A stretch of 11,367 bases of DNA from Candidatus Mesolinea sp. UBA5823 (GCA_002417685.1 DICP01000113.1:34304-45670); one strand, 5' to 3'; shown: positions 1-6,821, counted from the first letter of the stretch. The notes: generated by a model not told the origin, from the letters alone. A program made the numbers and translations.

Positions 1-59
1 TGCGCCTAACGAGGCGCGGCAAGATGCTGGGCAATCAGGCTTTTATGGAGTTTGTTTAG
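1..59 (+). CDS. hemW: C-terminal end of probable HemW-like radical SAM protein (partial)
   Basis: Only the last 18 codons are in the window (frame starting at base 3, TAG at 57-59). They read RLTRRGKMLGNQAFMEFV. This fits the conserved end of the HemW/coproporphyrinogen-III-oxidase-like radical SAM family, which closes with an L-T-x-R-G-[RK]-x-L-x-N-x-[VA]-F-x-x-F pattern. HemW proteins are heme chaperones related to oxygen-independent coproporphyrinogen oxidase. The stop codon directly abuts the stop of the convergent L,D-transpeptidase gene. The call rests on the tail alone, so the family is probable rather than certain. Confidence 0.55.
   Translation, partial: RLTRRGKMLGNQAFMEFV
2..17. 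other. Perfect 6-bp inverted repeat inside the hemW tail
   Basis: GCGCCT (2-7) pairs with AGGCGC (12-17) around the loop AACG. There is no T-run after it on the plus strand. Any T-run on the minus strand would lie outside the window, so it could be a terminator hairpin for the transpeptidase transcript or simply coding sequence. Confidence 0.3.
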
Positions 60-1103
60 CTAAGGGGTAATATGAATCGCAGTCCCGTAGCCGCGTTTTT
101 CCCAATCTTCTGGCGCAGCGACGGGTGTCGTCCAGCGGTAAACCCACTTGGCATCTGGGATTGACATATTAATACAGCCAGCGCTCATTGGTGTGCCGAA
201 GTTGGAATGCCAATAAACGCCATGTGTCGCTAAACCGTCCTCCATCTGAAAAAAACAGGTCCATGGCACACCTATAAAACGGTATGCGTAAATGTCGTCG
301 GATAAGTCGGCAACTCCCATGTGCTTAGAAGGTAATTTTGTTTGGATATGAAAATTTCCGGGCACTGTAATGCTACCGGTGGATATTTTTGTTTCGAATA
401 CTAGGTTTTCACCTTCATAGGCTTTTAAATTCTGATAGGTGATGGAGATGTCAATATGCTTATCGCCAGGAGGGACATTGGGGGAAATAGGCTCAAAATC
501 TTCATCAGGGATAAAGCGCAAATGCTCCGAAGGGACCGCTATTTCTGAGCTATCGAGTTCGTCTTTGATCTTATACCAAGGCTTTTCATCTGGGCCGGTG
601 ATAACGTCCATAATCCAATGGGTGGAGCCATAATAGAGCCGATACACAGGAATCCAGCCCTGAACATTGTTATAAAAGTAGGACTGCGTATAGGGAACGG
701 TGATTTCAGCTAACTGACCCGTTGGACGAATGTTCGGATTGAGCGAATTGAGGATGTATTTGACCTCATATAGGTTACCACTGTGCACGTAGCCGCCCCA
801 CACGCGATACCAAATTGGATTCCAGGAAGGACCAGCGGGACCCTCCACTTGATCATAGACATTGATGATGTCATTGTAACCAAGCTGATACATAATGAGG
901 CTTGAGTCATCCGGTAATTTATGCACGCTCACCCCTCTTTGGCTGCCGACTAAAAAGGTGCGCGGTGCTTTTACGCTTGGATTAGGAGAAGGTGAAAATA
1001 GAGCATTATTTAAAGTAAGCCTTGGCGAGCGCAGAAAGACTGCGCCCAAACCGAGTGCTCCTAACTTAAAAAACTCTCTGCGGGTATATTTCTCTTTTTT
1101 CAT
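60..1103 (-). CDS. Tat-exported L,D-transpeptidase (YkuD domain)
   Basis: Cell-wall enzyme of the YkuD family, which uses a catalytic cysteine to make 3-3 cross-links in peptidoglycan or attach proteins to it. ATG at 1103 is preferred over the TTG one codon earlier; residues below count from the TTG, so subtract one for the ATG form. The N-terminus carries a twin-arginine signal (TRREFFKLG, residues 8-16) and a hydrophobic stretch to about 24. Residues 52-205 look like one or two SH3-like wall-binding segments. The YkuD domain covers about 217-347, with HGVYWH (295-300) and the nucleophile in SAGCINMS (Cys311). Most relatives have S-H-G-C; here the His is Ala. The gene starts 12 bases after the HAD gene stop with no clear Shine-Dalgarno, so it is probably read from the same message. 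Family assignment is firm; substrate is unknown. Confidence 0.9.
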   Translation of the reverse strand: MKKEKYTRREFFKLGALGLGAVFLRSPRLTLNNALFSPSPNPSVKAPRTFLVGSQRGVSVHKLPDDSSLIMYQLGYNDIINVYDQVEGPAGPSWNPIWYRVWGGYVHSGNLYEVKYILNSLNPNIRPTGQLAEITVPYTQSYFYNNVQGWIPVYRLYYGSTHWIMDVITGPDEKPWYKIKDELDSSEIAVPSEHLRFIPDEDFEPISPNVPPGDKHIDISITYQNLKAYEGENLVFETKISTGSITVPGNFHIQTKLPSKHMGVADLSDDIYAYRFIGVPWTCFFQMEDGLATHGVYWHSNFGTPMSAGCINMSIPDAKWVYRWTTPVAAPEDWEKRGYGTAIHITP

Positions 1104-1115
1104 CAAGTGGATAGG

Positions 1116-1895
1116 CTAATCCAATTCTTTCGGGAAAATTTCGGCGACGGACTCAAATATCCAACGTGGACGGTAAGGATAACGCCCTACATCTTCCCGC
1201 GCCGTTACTCCAGAAAGTACTAAGGCAGTGTCTAAACCTGATGAAATACCCGAAAGGACATCAGTATCCATCCGATCGCCAATCATGATTGTATCCTCGG
1301 AGTGGACATCTAAGTAATTCAAAGCTGAGCGCATCATCAGCGGGTTCGGTTTGCCAACAAAGAACGGGGAGATTTCGGTCGCCCTCTCAATTAATGCTGC
1401 CATTGCACCACAAGCCGGCTCGATCCCTTCTGCGGAATTGCCGATAGGGTCTGGATTGGTAGCCACAAAACGTGCACCGGCTTTGACCAAGCGAATAGCT
1501 TTGGTAATCTGTTCAATGTTGTAGGCAAAAGTTTCTCCCAGCACCACAAATTCAGGGTCGATTGTTGTTTGGACATAACCAATTTTATGTAGTGCTTCGC
1601 TCAAACCCAGCTCGCCAATAACAAAAGCTGTGCCATTAGGGTGTTGTTTTTCAAGGAACGTCGCTGTTGCAAGTGCAGATGTATATATATTTTCCTCTTG
1701 AATATTTAAGCCCGTAAGCTGCAAGCGGTGGGCTAAGTCCCGTGTGGTATAACGTGAATTATTGGTTAGGATTAAAAACTTTCTTTTATCCTCAATAAGC
1801 CGATTGATGAATGCGTCGGCTCCTGGCACCATGACTGATCCGTGGACCAGGACGCCATCCATATCAATTAAAAAACTCTTTTTTATTTTAGCCAT
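1116..1895 (-). CDS. HAD superfamily subfamily IIA phosphatase (NagD-like)
   Basis: Cytoplasmic HAD-type phosphohydrolase of 259 aa, the usual size for NagD/PGP-like sugar- or nucleotide-phosphate phosphatases. With ATG at 1895 the four HAD motifs are in order: DMDGVL (Asp11 nucleophile, Asp13 acid), TNNS (44-47), the lysine in GKP (181-183), and GDRMDTD (206-212). A C2-type cap lies between motifs 2 and 3, as in subfamily IIA. An upstream in-frame ATG at 1928 would add 11 residues, but it begins directly against the T-tract of a terminator. The 1895 ATG has GAGG seven bases upstream and starts just before the first HAD strand. It lies between the acyl-CoA ligase terminator and the L,D-transpeptidase gene. 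The true substrate cannot be told from sequence. Confidence 0.92.
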   Translation of the reverse strand: MAKIKKSFLIDMDGVLVHGSVMVPGADAFINRLIEDKRKFLILTNNSRYTTRDLAHRLQLTGLNIQEENIYTSALATATFLEKQHPNGTAFVIGELGLSEALHKIGYVQTTIDPEFVVLGETFAYNIEQITKAIRLVKAGARFVATNPDPIGNSAEGIEPACGAMAALIERATEISPFFVGKPNPLMMRSALNYLDVHSEDTIMIGDRMDTDVLSGISSGLDTALVLSGVTAREDVGRYPYRPRWIFESVAEIFPKELD

Positions 1896-1928
1896 AAAAT
1901 ACCTCAACTTCCTTGCAAATAATTGCAT

Positions 1929-1966
1929 AAAAAAACGGCCACTCTTGATTTTACCAACAGTGGCCG
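1929..1966 (-). terminator. Intrinsic terminator after the acyl-CoA ligase gene
   Basis: Perfect 8-bp stem CGGCCACT (1936-1943) with AGTGGCCG (1959-1966) and a 15-base loop, read on the minus strand, followed by seven T's (complement of the A-run 1929-1935). It lies 24 bases after the ligase stop and only about 34 bases before the HAD start. The HAD and L,D-transpeptidase genes must therefore depend on read-through or on a promoter overlapping the hairpin. Confidence 0.85.
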
Positions 1967-1989
1967 ATTTTGTCTTATTCTGTTGGAAT

Positions 1990-4098
1990 TTATTTCTTCG
2001 TCAATATGATGCGGGCATCAACAACTTTTACACCCTTTCCGGTTTCGTACAAAATCACAGGGTTAGCATCCGACTCTGCCACCTCATCTTTGAGATCATC
2101 AACCATGTAGGCATAAGCTGCTAAAGCTTTTGCCAAAGCAGCTTTATCCCGAGGCAGTTCGCCGCGTGTACCATCCAAAATGGCTGCACTGCGAATCTCA
2201 TTTTGCATGCGCATGGCTTCTTCAACTGAAATCGGGGCAACGCGGAAGACCACATCTTTCAGAACCTCCACAAAGATGCCGCCTAAACCAAACATGACAG
2301 TTGGTCCGAAAGTTTTATCGTTGATCGAGCCGATAATAACTTCGGTCGCCCAAGGTGCCATCTCCTGCACGGCAACCCCTTCGATGAGGGCGTCGGGTTT
2401 GTAATTACGGGCATTTTCGAGAATGGTGCGATAAGCTTCACGTACCTGATCAGTGTTTTTGATGTTGACTTTCACGCCGCCAGCATCAGATTTGTGCAAA
2501 ATATCTGCAGATACAATTTTCATCACGATTGGGAAGCCGATCTTCTCGGCAAGTTCCACTGCTTCCTCTTCGGAAGTTGCTAGATCAGTTGCAGTTACTG
2601 GCAAACCATAACACTTGAAAACCTGCTTGGCTTCAATCTCGGTTAATGCGTCCCGTCCGGCTTTACGCGCTACGGCAATGATGGCACGTGCTTTTTCCGA
2701 ATCGATTTTGCCAGGGTTGTAAGAACCATTATTGTTGATTTCAGAAATCTGTTGCTGTTTACGAAGGTTGATTATGGATTTTACAGCTAAATCAGGTGCA
2801 TTATAAGCCGGCAGCCCTCGTTCAACTAACCATTCCATAGCATTATCGCATTCTTCGCCACCGACGAAGGAAATCGTAACCGGTTTGTCGGTCACGCCAG
2901 CGTCTTTGATTCCGCGGTGGATGGCTTCAGCGATTTCGGCAGGATTGGTAATGGCAGTCTGGCAGTAGAGCACAACCAAGCCATCGACCCATGGGTGGGC
3001 AAAAGCACTCTTAGTGGTCTCGTAATACCAGTCGTTGCCAGCCATACCGGTCATATCTACCGGGTTTTTGGCGGAGCCAAAATCAGGCATGTGCTTTTTC
3101 ATTTCTTCCTGCACTTCGGGTGGCGCAAATTTGAGCGGTAGACCGTATTTTTCAGCTGCATCTGTTGCCAAGACGCCTACACCACCACCGTTAGTCAGGA
3201 TCAAGAGGTTGTCGCCTTTCATTGTTGGCTGGAGGGAGAGCGCTAAAGTGCTATCGAAAAGGTCATTTAAATCGGTAGCTTGAGTGATGCCAGCTTGTTC
3301 TATTGCGGCGCTATAGACTTTGGCTGCACCAGCTAAGGAGCCAGTATGGGAAGCAGCTGCAGCGGCACCATGCTCCGAAACGCCGGCTTTCAGCATGATA
3401 ATGGGCTTCTTGCAGGCACGGGCTGCGTTGATAAATTCGCGACCGTCATGTAATCCTTCTACGTAAAGCGTAATGCAGCTGGTATCGGGGTCTTCTGATA
3501 AATAGCGAATTAGCTCGGCAAAATCAACATCGGACATATTCCCGATGGAAATCATCTTATCAAAGCCGACACGGCGGGTGTAGGTAGCTGCATCCATAGC
3601 AATGAGCAAAGCACCACTTTGCGAGACGAGCGATGCCTTACCAGGTAAAGGCAAGAATGGGGCAAAGGAAGCGTTCATGTGATCGGAGTTCGAGAGCGTG
3701 CCCACTATGTTTGGACCAAGGACGCGCATGCCGTAGGACTTTGCCACTCTGACGATTTCGCGCTCAAGCTCTACATCTCCAACCTCACCGAAGCCTGAGG
3801 TAATGATGATCAAGCCTTTCACACCTTTCTCGCCACATTGCTTGGTAACTTCGAGCACGCCCTTGGCGGGAACGGTAATTACGGCTGCATCCACTACGTA
3901 AGGGATATCATTTACGGTAGGATAACACTTTAAGCCAAGAATTTCAGTGGCTGACGGGTTAACGGGATAGATACCGCCTTTATATTGACTTTCAATAAGA
4001 TTTAGCACGACCTTGTATCCAATTTTGGTTGGATTGGTTGAAGCGCCGATAATTGCGATACTTTTAGGTTTGAGCAAACCAGTTAAGATGGGATCCAC
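1990..4098 (-). CDS. ADP-forming acetate/acyl-CoA ligase, fused alpha-beta
   Basis: NDP-forming acyl-CoA synthetase (ACD family): acyl-CoA + ADP + phosphate gives acid + CoA + ATP, a substrate-level ATP step in fermentation. At 702 aa it is the common bacterial fusion of alpha and beta subunits. The CoA-binding Rossmann domain is at about 5-130 (IAIIGAS near 15-20). The ligase domains at about 150-460 include the phospho-histidine loop AASHTGSLAG (His251). The ATP-grasp (beta) part is at about 475-700, with HKSDAGGV (His535), the second relay histidine of the family. The start is GTG at 4098, preceded by GGAGG at good spacing; the ATG two bases upstream is out of frame. It has its own terminator and stands alone. 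The acid (acetate, branched-chain or aryl) cannot be chosen from sequence. Confidence 0.94.
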   Translation of the reverse strand: MDPILTGLLKPKSIAIIGASTNPTKIGYKVVLNLIESQYKGGIYPVNPSATEILGLKCYPTVNDIPYVVDAAVITVPAKGVLEVTKQCGEKGVKGLIIITSGFGEVGDVELEREIVRVAKSYGMRVLGPNIVGTLSNSDHMNASFAPFLPLPGKASLVSQSGALLIAMDAATYTRRVGFDKMISIGNMSDVDFAELIRYLSEDPDTSCITLYVEGLHDGREFINAARACKKPIIMLKAGVSEHGAAAAASHTGSLAGAAKVYSAAIEQAGITQATDLNDLFDSTLALSLQPTMKGDNLLILTNGGGVGVLATDAAEKYGLPLKFAPPEVQEEMKKHMPDFGSAKNPVDMTGMAGNDWYYETTKSAFAHPWVDGLVVLYCQTAITNPAEIAEAIHRGIKDAGVTDKPVTISFVGGEECDNAMEWLVERGLPAYNAPDLAVKSIINLRKQQQISEINNNGSYNPGKIDSEKARAIIAVARKAGRDALTEIEAKQVFKCYGLPVTATDLATSEEEAVELAEKIGFPIVMKIVSADILHKSDAGGVKVNIKNTDQVREAYRTILENARNYKPDALIEGVAVQEMAPWATEVIIGSINDKTFGPTVMFGLGGIFVEVLKDVVFRVAPISVEEAMRMQNEIRSAAILDGTRGELPRDKAALAKALAAYAYMVDDLKDEVAESDANPVILYETGKGVKVVDARIILTKK

Positions 4099-4131
4099 AT
4101 TTTCCTCCGATAATTAATTTTTTACCGCTCA

Positions 4132-4137
4132 AGTATA
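4132..4137 (-). promoter_or_regulatory. Possible -10 box (TATACT) for the acyl-CoA ligase gene
   Basis: On the minus strand TATACT lies about 34 bases before the GTG start. No convincing -35 box sits 16-18 bases upstream of it; a TTGACC further away is too distant. Weak call based on one hexamer. Confidence 0.3.
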
Positions 4138-4162
4138 CCGTATAAAAGGCATTTATTTTTAC

Positions 4163-4197
4163 TGACTTCAGGTCAATTCTGGACCTGCGGAAAGTCA
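4163..4197. repeat. Bipartite inverted repeat between the ligase and the tnpV relic
   Basis: Outer arms TGACTT (4163-4168) and AAGTCA (4192-4197) and inner arms CAGGTC (4169-4174) and GACCTG (4182-4187) make 12 base pairs, with a 4-base bulge (CGGA) on the right side and the loop AATTCTG. It marks roughly where the mobile-looking patch begins. It could be an operator of the ligase promoter, a folded transposon end or a terminator stem; no long T-run supports the last. Confidence 0.45.
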
Positions 4198-4219
4198 TCA
4201 AAACAAAAAAACGTAAGGC

Positions 4220-4242
4220 AGAGACTCCATAACGAAGTCTCT
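4220..4242. repeat. Perfect 7-bp inverted repeat upstream of tnpV
   Basis: AGAGACT (4220-4226) pairs with AGTCTCT (4236-4242) around a 9-base loop. It lies between the bipartite repeat and the tnpV Shine-Dalgarno. Function unknown; possibly part of a mobile-element end or leader. Confidence 0.35.
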
Positions 4243-4305
4243 CACTTGGACTTTGTAAACAGCCGGATTAGATTGCAGGCAAAATTTAATTTTTGGAGGC
4301 TGAAA

Positions 4306-4686
4306 ATGAAACAACACTATTATGTTGAAAAGACTGGAATCCCTGATGTGTTGGTCGGTGATTACTATCTGCCATGGGGCAATCTCCCCGATGATGACAG
4401 CGATGATACGCCAAAAGACGTTTGGGGGCAGCGACGCCTGCGGTATCTTAAGGAGAATCGGACAGGGCTGTATTCTGAACTCTGGATGACTGGAAAGCTG
4501 AAAGGCTACCTTGCGGAGCTTGACGGGCAAGCAGAGATGTTTTCTCGGTTGGTAAAGCAAATGGCGAATAGGGAGGGCGTGAAGGAATGACTGGAAGCTG
4601 ACGATCAGATGGCTTGGGTCGGCAGGATGAACAGCATCCGCGCAAGGGCACGGGAGATCATAAATAACGAGATGATTTACAATTAA
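4306..4686 (+). pseudogene. tnpV: TnpV-type transposon-encoded protein, interrupted by one in-frame TGA
   Basis: Small protein of unknown mechanism found in transposons and conjugative elements of Firmicutes. ATG at 4306 has GGAGG at 4295-4299. The first 94 codons carry the family pattern: a short acidic N-terminal part, then GQRRLRYLKENRTGLYSELW and GKLKGYLAELD, ending in REGVKE. There a TGA (4588-4590) stops the frame. With no shift, reading continues for 31 more codons (LEADDQMAWVGRMNSIRARA and on to TAA at 4684-4686) and supplies the usual TnpV C-terminus, with its D-x-M-x-W-V-x-x-M-N-x-I-R core. The rebuilt product is 126 aa, about full length. TGA ends other genes in this window, such as the DUF554 gene and dsbA, so recoding is unlikely. 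One C-to-T change from CGA would explain the stop. Confidence 0.82.
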
Positions 4687-4690
4687 CGGC

Positions 4691-4728
4691 GAGGGCAGCG
4701 GTGCATTTCGGTGTGCCGCTGCCCTTTT
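4691..4728 (+). terminator. Strong TTCG-tetraloop terminator after tnpV
   Basis: GGGCAGCGG (4693-4701) pairs with CCGCTGCCC (4716-4724). Five more pairs, some G-T, extend the stem to 14 bp closed by TTCG (4707-4710). TTTT follows at 4725-4728. It begins five bases after the rebuilt tnpV end. The minus side has no T-run, so it does not serve the convergent LRR gene well. Confidence 0.85.
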
Positions 4729-4754
4729 GGTGTTTCCTGCTAATGCAGCAGTAA

Positions 4755-6353
4755 TTATTGTATTGGCAGCGCATAAAGCTCATGGACGCTCATTCCGAAA
4801 AGCTCCTGTACCACCTGCTCAAAGTATTCCAGCGGCTTATAGTACACTTCCTTTCCCTGCGAATGGAAGGCGTCGCCCACCATCCGATGTACTGCTTCGA
4901 TGCTGGGGTCTTCCCATCCTTTTGCATCCGTGGCAGGATAATCGTCATAAGCGCAATAATCGCCGCCCGCCTCCATGTAAACGTGCCATTTACCCTCGTC
5001 GGCGTAATATTGCATTACCAAGCTATATCCGTTCACATCGGGATCGTGAAACTCGATATTCCATTCCGCCGGACTTGCGCCCCATTCTGGTTTGTGTATG
5101 GCAATTCGCAAGCCTGATTTCTCATACAGGCAAGCCGCCTCGTCTTCGTTAGCGGTAAATCCAAATGGCTCATAGGGCAGCGCGTAAGCCGGAGTCGTCT
5201 GCTCTGGCATCTGCTCGGGCATGACCTCGCTTTCTTCAAAGGGCAGAGCATACAGCGCGTCGGCGGTCATCCCGAAGGTTTCCCTGATCGTGTCGTCAAA
5301 AACTGGGATGGGCGCAAGCAGCGCGTCCATTTCGCTCGTTTCGCCCAGCGCCTCTGTTATCATCTGCTCAAAGCGTTCCCTGTTGTTGGAATCCACCATG
5401 AATGTACTGTCCGCCGCGTTGTAGATGTAGTTCATCTGTTCACCATTGATGTTCATTTGAAAGACATAGGCGCTTATTTCCGGATAGTACAGGACGACCA
5501 AGGTATACCCGCTATCCAGCATTAAGTCCATTCTTACGCATTTCGTCATATCTTCAGTCTGCGGAGCGCCCCACTCGGCGTGGTTGATGTACACGCTCAA
5601 CCCGTCGCGTTGAACGTCCCCATAGTTCGCTTGATTGTTGGCGTCGTTCATGGTAAACCCAAGCTCGGCAAGCGTGAATGCAATGGTGAAATCCTTTTGC
5701 TCTAAGTTTTGGTAGATATCCGACAGCGGGAAATAATTGTTTATGGGGCTGCCTGTAAGGTACAGATGCTTGAGTTTTGTGAGCGAGGCCAGCGGCGATA
5801 CGTCGGCGATCGTCGCATGGTCAAGCATCAGAAAATCCAGGTTGACAAGTTTCGCAAGCGGAGCATAGTCCTGCGCCTTGCAGCCTGTCAAAATCAGCAC
5901 TTTCAGATTCGTCAACCCGGCAAGCGGCGAAATATCGGTGACAGGGTTATTGCTTAGCGACAGCGAGGTGAGCTTTTTAAGCCCCGCCAGCGGCGTGATG
6001 TCGGCAACCGCGTGAAAGGACAGGTCGAGGCTTTCAAGGTTTTTGAAATATTCCAGCCCGCCGATATCCCTAATCGGCGCAGCATCGGGAAGAAGCCGCC
6101 GCCATTCAGAAGAGAGAATCAGCACAGACACAGCCTCAGCATCGGTCACGGAGATGTCGCCGTCTGGCTTGCCCATCGCGGCACGTACCATAGCCTCCAG
6201 TACAGGGTCAGCGAATGTGATGGTCTGCTCCGGTACAAGTTGTTGCGTTGGAGACGGCTGCGTGTCAACCAGATCGGACGCAGACGGCGAACAGGCCGCC
6301 AACGCTATCATGCAAAGCAAGACCTTTGAAAATACAGCAAATACATTCTTCAT
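4755..6353 (-). CDS. Leucine-rich repeat lipoprotein with duplicated C-terminal module
   Basis: Predicted exported lipoprotein, 532 aa. ATG at 6353 has GAGAGG six bases upstream. The signal peptide ends in the lipobox LAAC (Cys21), then a Ser/Pro/Thr/Gln-rich linker. Residues 45-85 resemble the cap before internalin-type repeats (DPVLEAMVRAAMGKPDGDIS). About five 22-residue SDS22-like repeats follow at 95-215, with the core ITPLAGLKKLTSLSLSNNPV. The C-terminal half is two related blocks, about 227-373 and 390-532. Each has GFT near its start, an H-x-[AP]-E-W-G-A motif and an ending like FGMTADALYALPFE or FGMSVHELYALPIQ. LRR surface proteins usually bind other proteins, but no ligand can be named. 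It lies between two dead mobile genes, unlike the housekeeping genes around it, so transfer is likely. Confidence 0.88.
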   Translation of the reverse strand: MKNVFAVFSKVLLCMIALAACSPSASDLVDTQPSPTQQLVPEQTITFADPVLEAMVRAAMGKPDGDISVTDAEAVSVLILSSEWRRLLPDAAPIRDIGGLEYFKNLESLDLSFHAVADITPLAGLKKLTSLSLSNNPVTDISPLAGLTNLKVLILTGCKAQDYAPLAKLVNLDFLMLDHATIADVSPLASLTKLKHLYLTGSPINNYFPLSDIYQNLEQKDFTIAFTLAELGFTMNDANNQANYGDVQRDGLSVYINHAEWGAPQTEDMTKCVRMDLMLDSGYTLVVLYYPEISAYVFQMNINGEQMNYIYNAADSTFMVDSNNRERFEQMITEALGETSEMDALLAPIPVFDDTIRETFGMTADALYALPFEESEVMPEQMPEQTTPAYALPYEPFGFTANEDEAACLYEKSGLRIAIHKPEWGASPAEWNIEFHDPDVNGYSLVMQYYADEGKWHVYMEAGGDYCAYDDYPATDAKGWEDPSIEAVHRMVGDAFHSQGKEVYYKPLEYFEQVVQELFGMSVHELYALPIQ

Positions 6354-6425
6354 GTGCTACCTCTCTTTTGTCCATCGCTCCCACCACATCCCGCAGGATG
6401 CAGATTGCATTTGAACGGCGCACTA

Positions 6426-6639
6426 TTACCTCAGCACCGATTGAACTAAAAAATGCACGTGGTCTCGTCCTGCTCCTATCCCAATAAACTTTATTTCATA
6501 CCGCTTTTCTATTTCCAAACACGTCTCTCTAAGAACTTTTTTTACTTCTTTTCCAAAAACATACTCGATATTTCGCTGGACAGACAAAGTGATATATCAA
6601 TATCGATAAATTTTGGCTCTTCCTCAGTGTTTCACTCAT
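6426..6639 (-). pseudogene. tnpA: IS200/IS605-family TnpA transposase remnant (frameshifted, truncated)
   Basis: Translating the minus strand from ATG at 6639 gives MSETLRKSQNLSILIYHFVC then PAKYR, the start of an IS200/IS605 HUH (Y1) transposase. The frame is lost near 6562-6566 and resumes in the next frame as VFGKEVKKVLRETCLEIEKR. It goes on to GRDHVHFLVQSV, whose H-V-H (6453-6461) is the metal-binding HUH motif, and stops at TAA 6426-6428. The usual protein is about 130-150 aa; only about 70 residues remain. The region that should carry the catalytic tyrosine is gone or unrecognisable. A loss of two bases after KYR would explain the shift. The relic is on the same strand as the LRR lipoprotein gene and directly upstream of it, so its DNA now forms that gene's leader. 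Confidence 0.85.
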
Positions 6640-6665
6640 TTATCTATCTATCTTACTCTGTTTTT

Positions 6666-6679
6666 CGCAGCAAGCTGCG
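6666..6679. repeat. Hairpin upstream of tnpA, possible IS left end
   Basis: CGCAG (6666-6670) pairs with CTGCG (6675-6679) around CAAG, 27 bases before the tnpA relic start. IS200/IS605 elements carry subterminal hairpins at their ends that TnpA recognises, and this one is in the right place. Cleavage sequences cannot be assigned. Confidence 0.4.
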
Positions 6680-6776
6680 GGAAAATGCCCAGTTTTGATT
6701 ATAGACAAGAAGAAATAAGGTGTTGAATTATGCGAAACTTAGTCCACTGATTAGGACATTTCTATTTAGCCTTGAC

Positions 6777-6792
6777 ATAGTTTGATAGTTTG
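6777..6792. repeat. Two tandem copies of ATAGTTTG just upstream of the secG -35
   Basis: ATAGTTTG occurs at 6777-6784 and again at 6785-6792, ending one base before the -35 box. A perfect TTGACA at 6772-6777 precedes them, 22 bases before the TTGACG used in the promoter call. This could be a regulator site or a slippage duplication. Confidence 0.4.
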
Positions 6793-6793
6793 G

Positions 6794-6821
6794 TTGACGA
6801 AACTGCTGGTTAAAGTATAAT
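6794..6821 (+). promoter_or_regulatory. Sigma70-type promoter for the secG operon
   Basis: TTGACG (6794-6799), a 16-base spacer and a perfect TATAAT (6816-6821). Transcription would start near 6828, about 35 bases before the secG start. It is the best promoter match in the window. Confidence 0.8.

Noticed and set aside
4198..4560. Open frame on the minus strand, 120 codons
   Set aside because: It is antisense to tnpV, has no plausible ribosome site and a low-complexity, non-family-like product.
4588..4590. TGA read as an amino acid (recoding or selenocysteine)
   Set aside because: TGA is used as the stop of the DUF554 and dsbA-like genes here, and TnpV is not a selenoprotein family; a nonsense mutation is simpler.
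4727..5152. Plus-strand open frame of 141 codons under the LRR gene
   Set aside because: Antisense to the LRR lipoprotein; product is Arg/Pro-rich shadow sequence with no recognisable motif.
6012..6414. Plus-strand open frames of 105 and 123 codons
   Set aside because: They lie opposite the coding start of the LRR gene and its leader; their protein sequence looks like a complement shadow.
6636..6655. Short TATC repeat as a phase-variation tract
   Set aside because: Only about three units are present and they precede a dead transposase gene.
6453..6698. Plus-strand open frame of 81 codons
   Set aside because: It is the complement of the tnpA relic, where the minus-strand reading matches a known family and this one does not.
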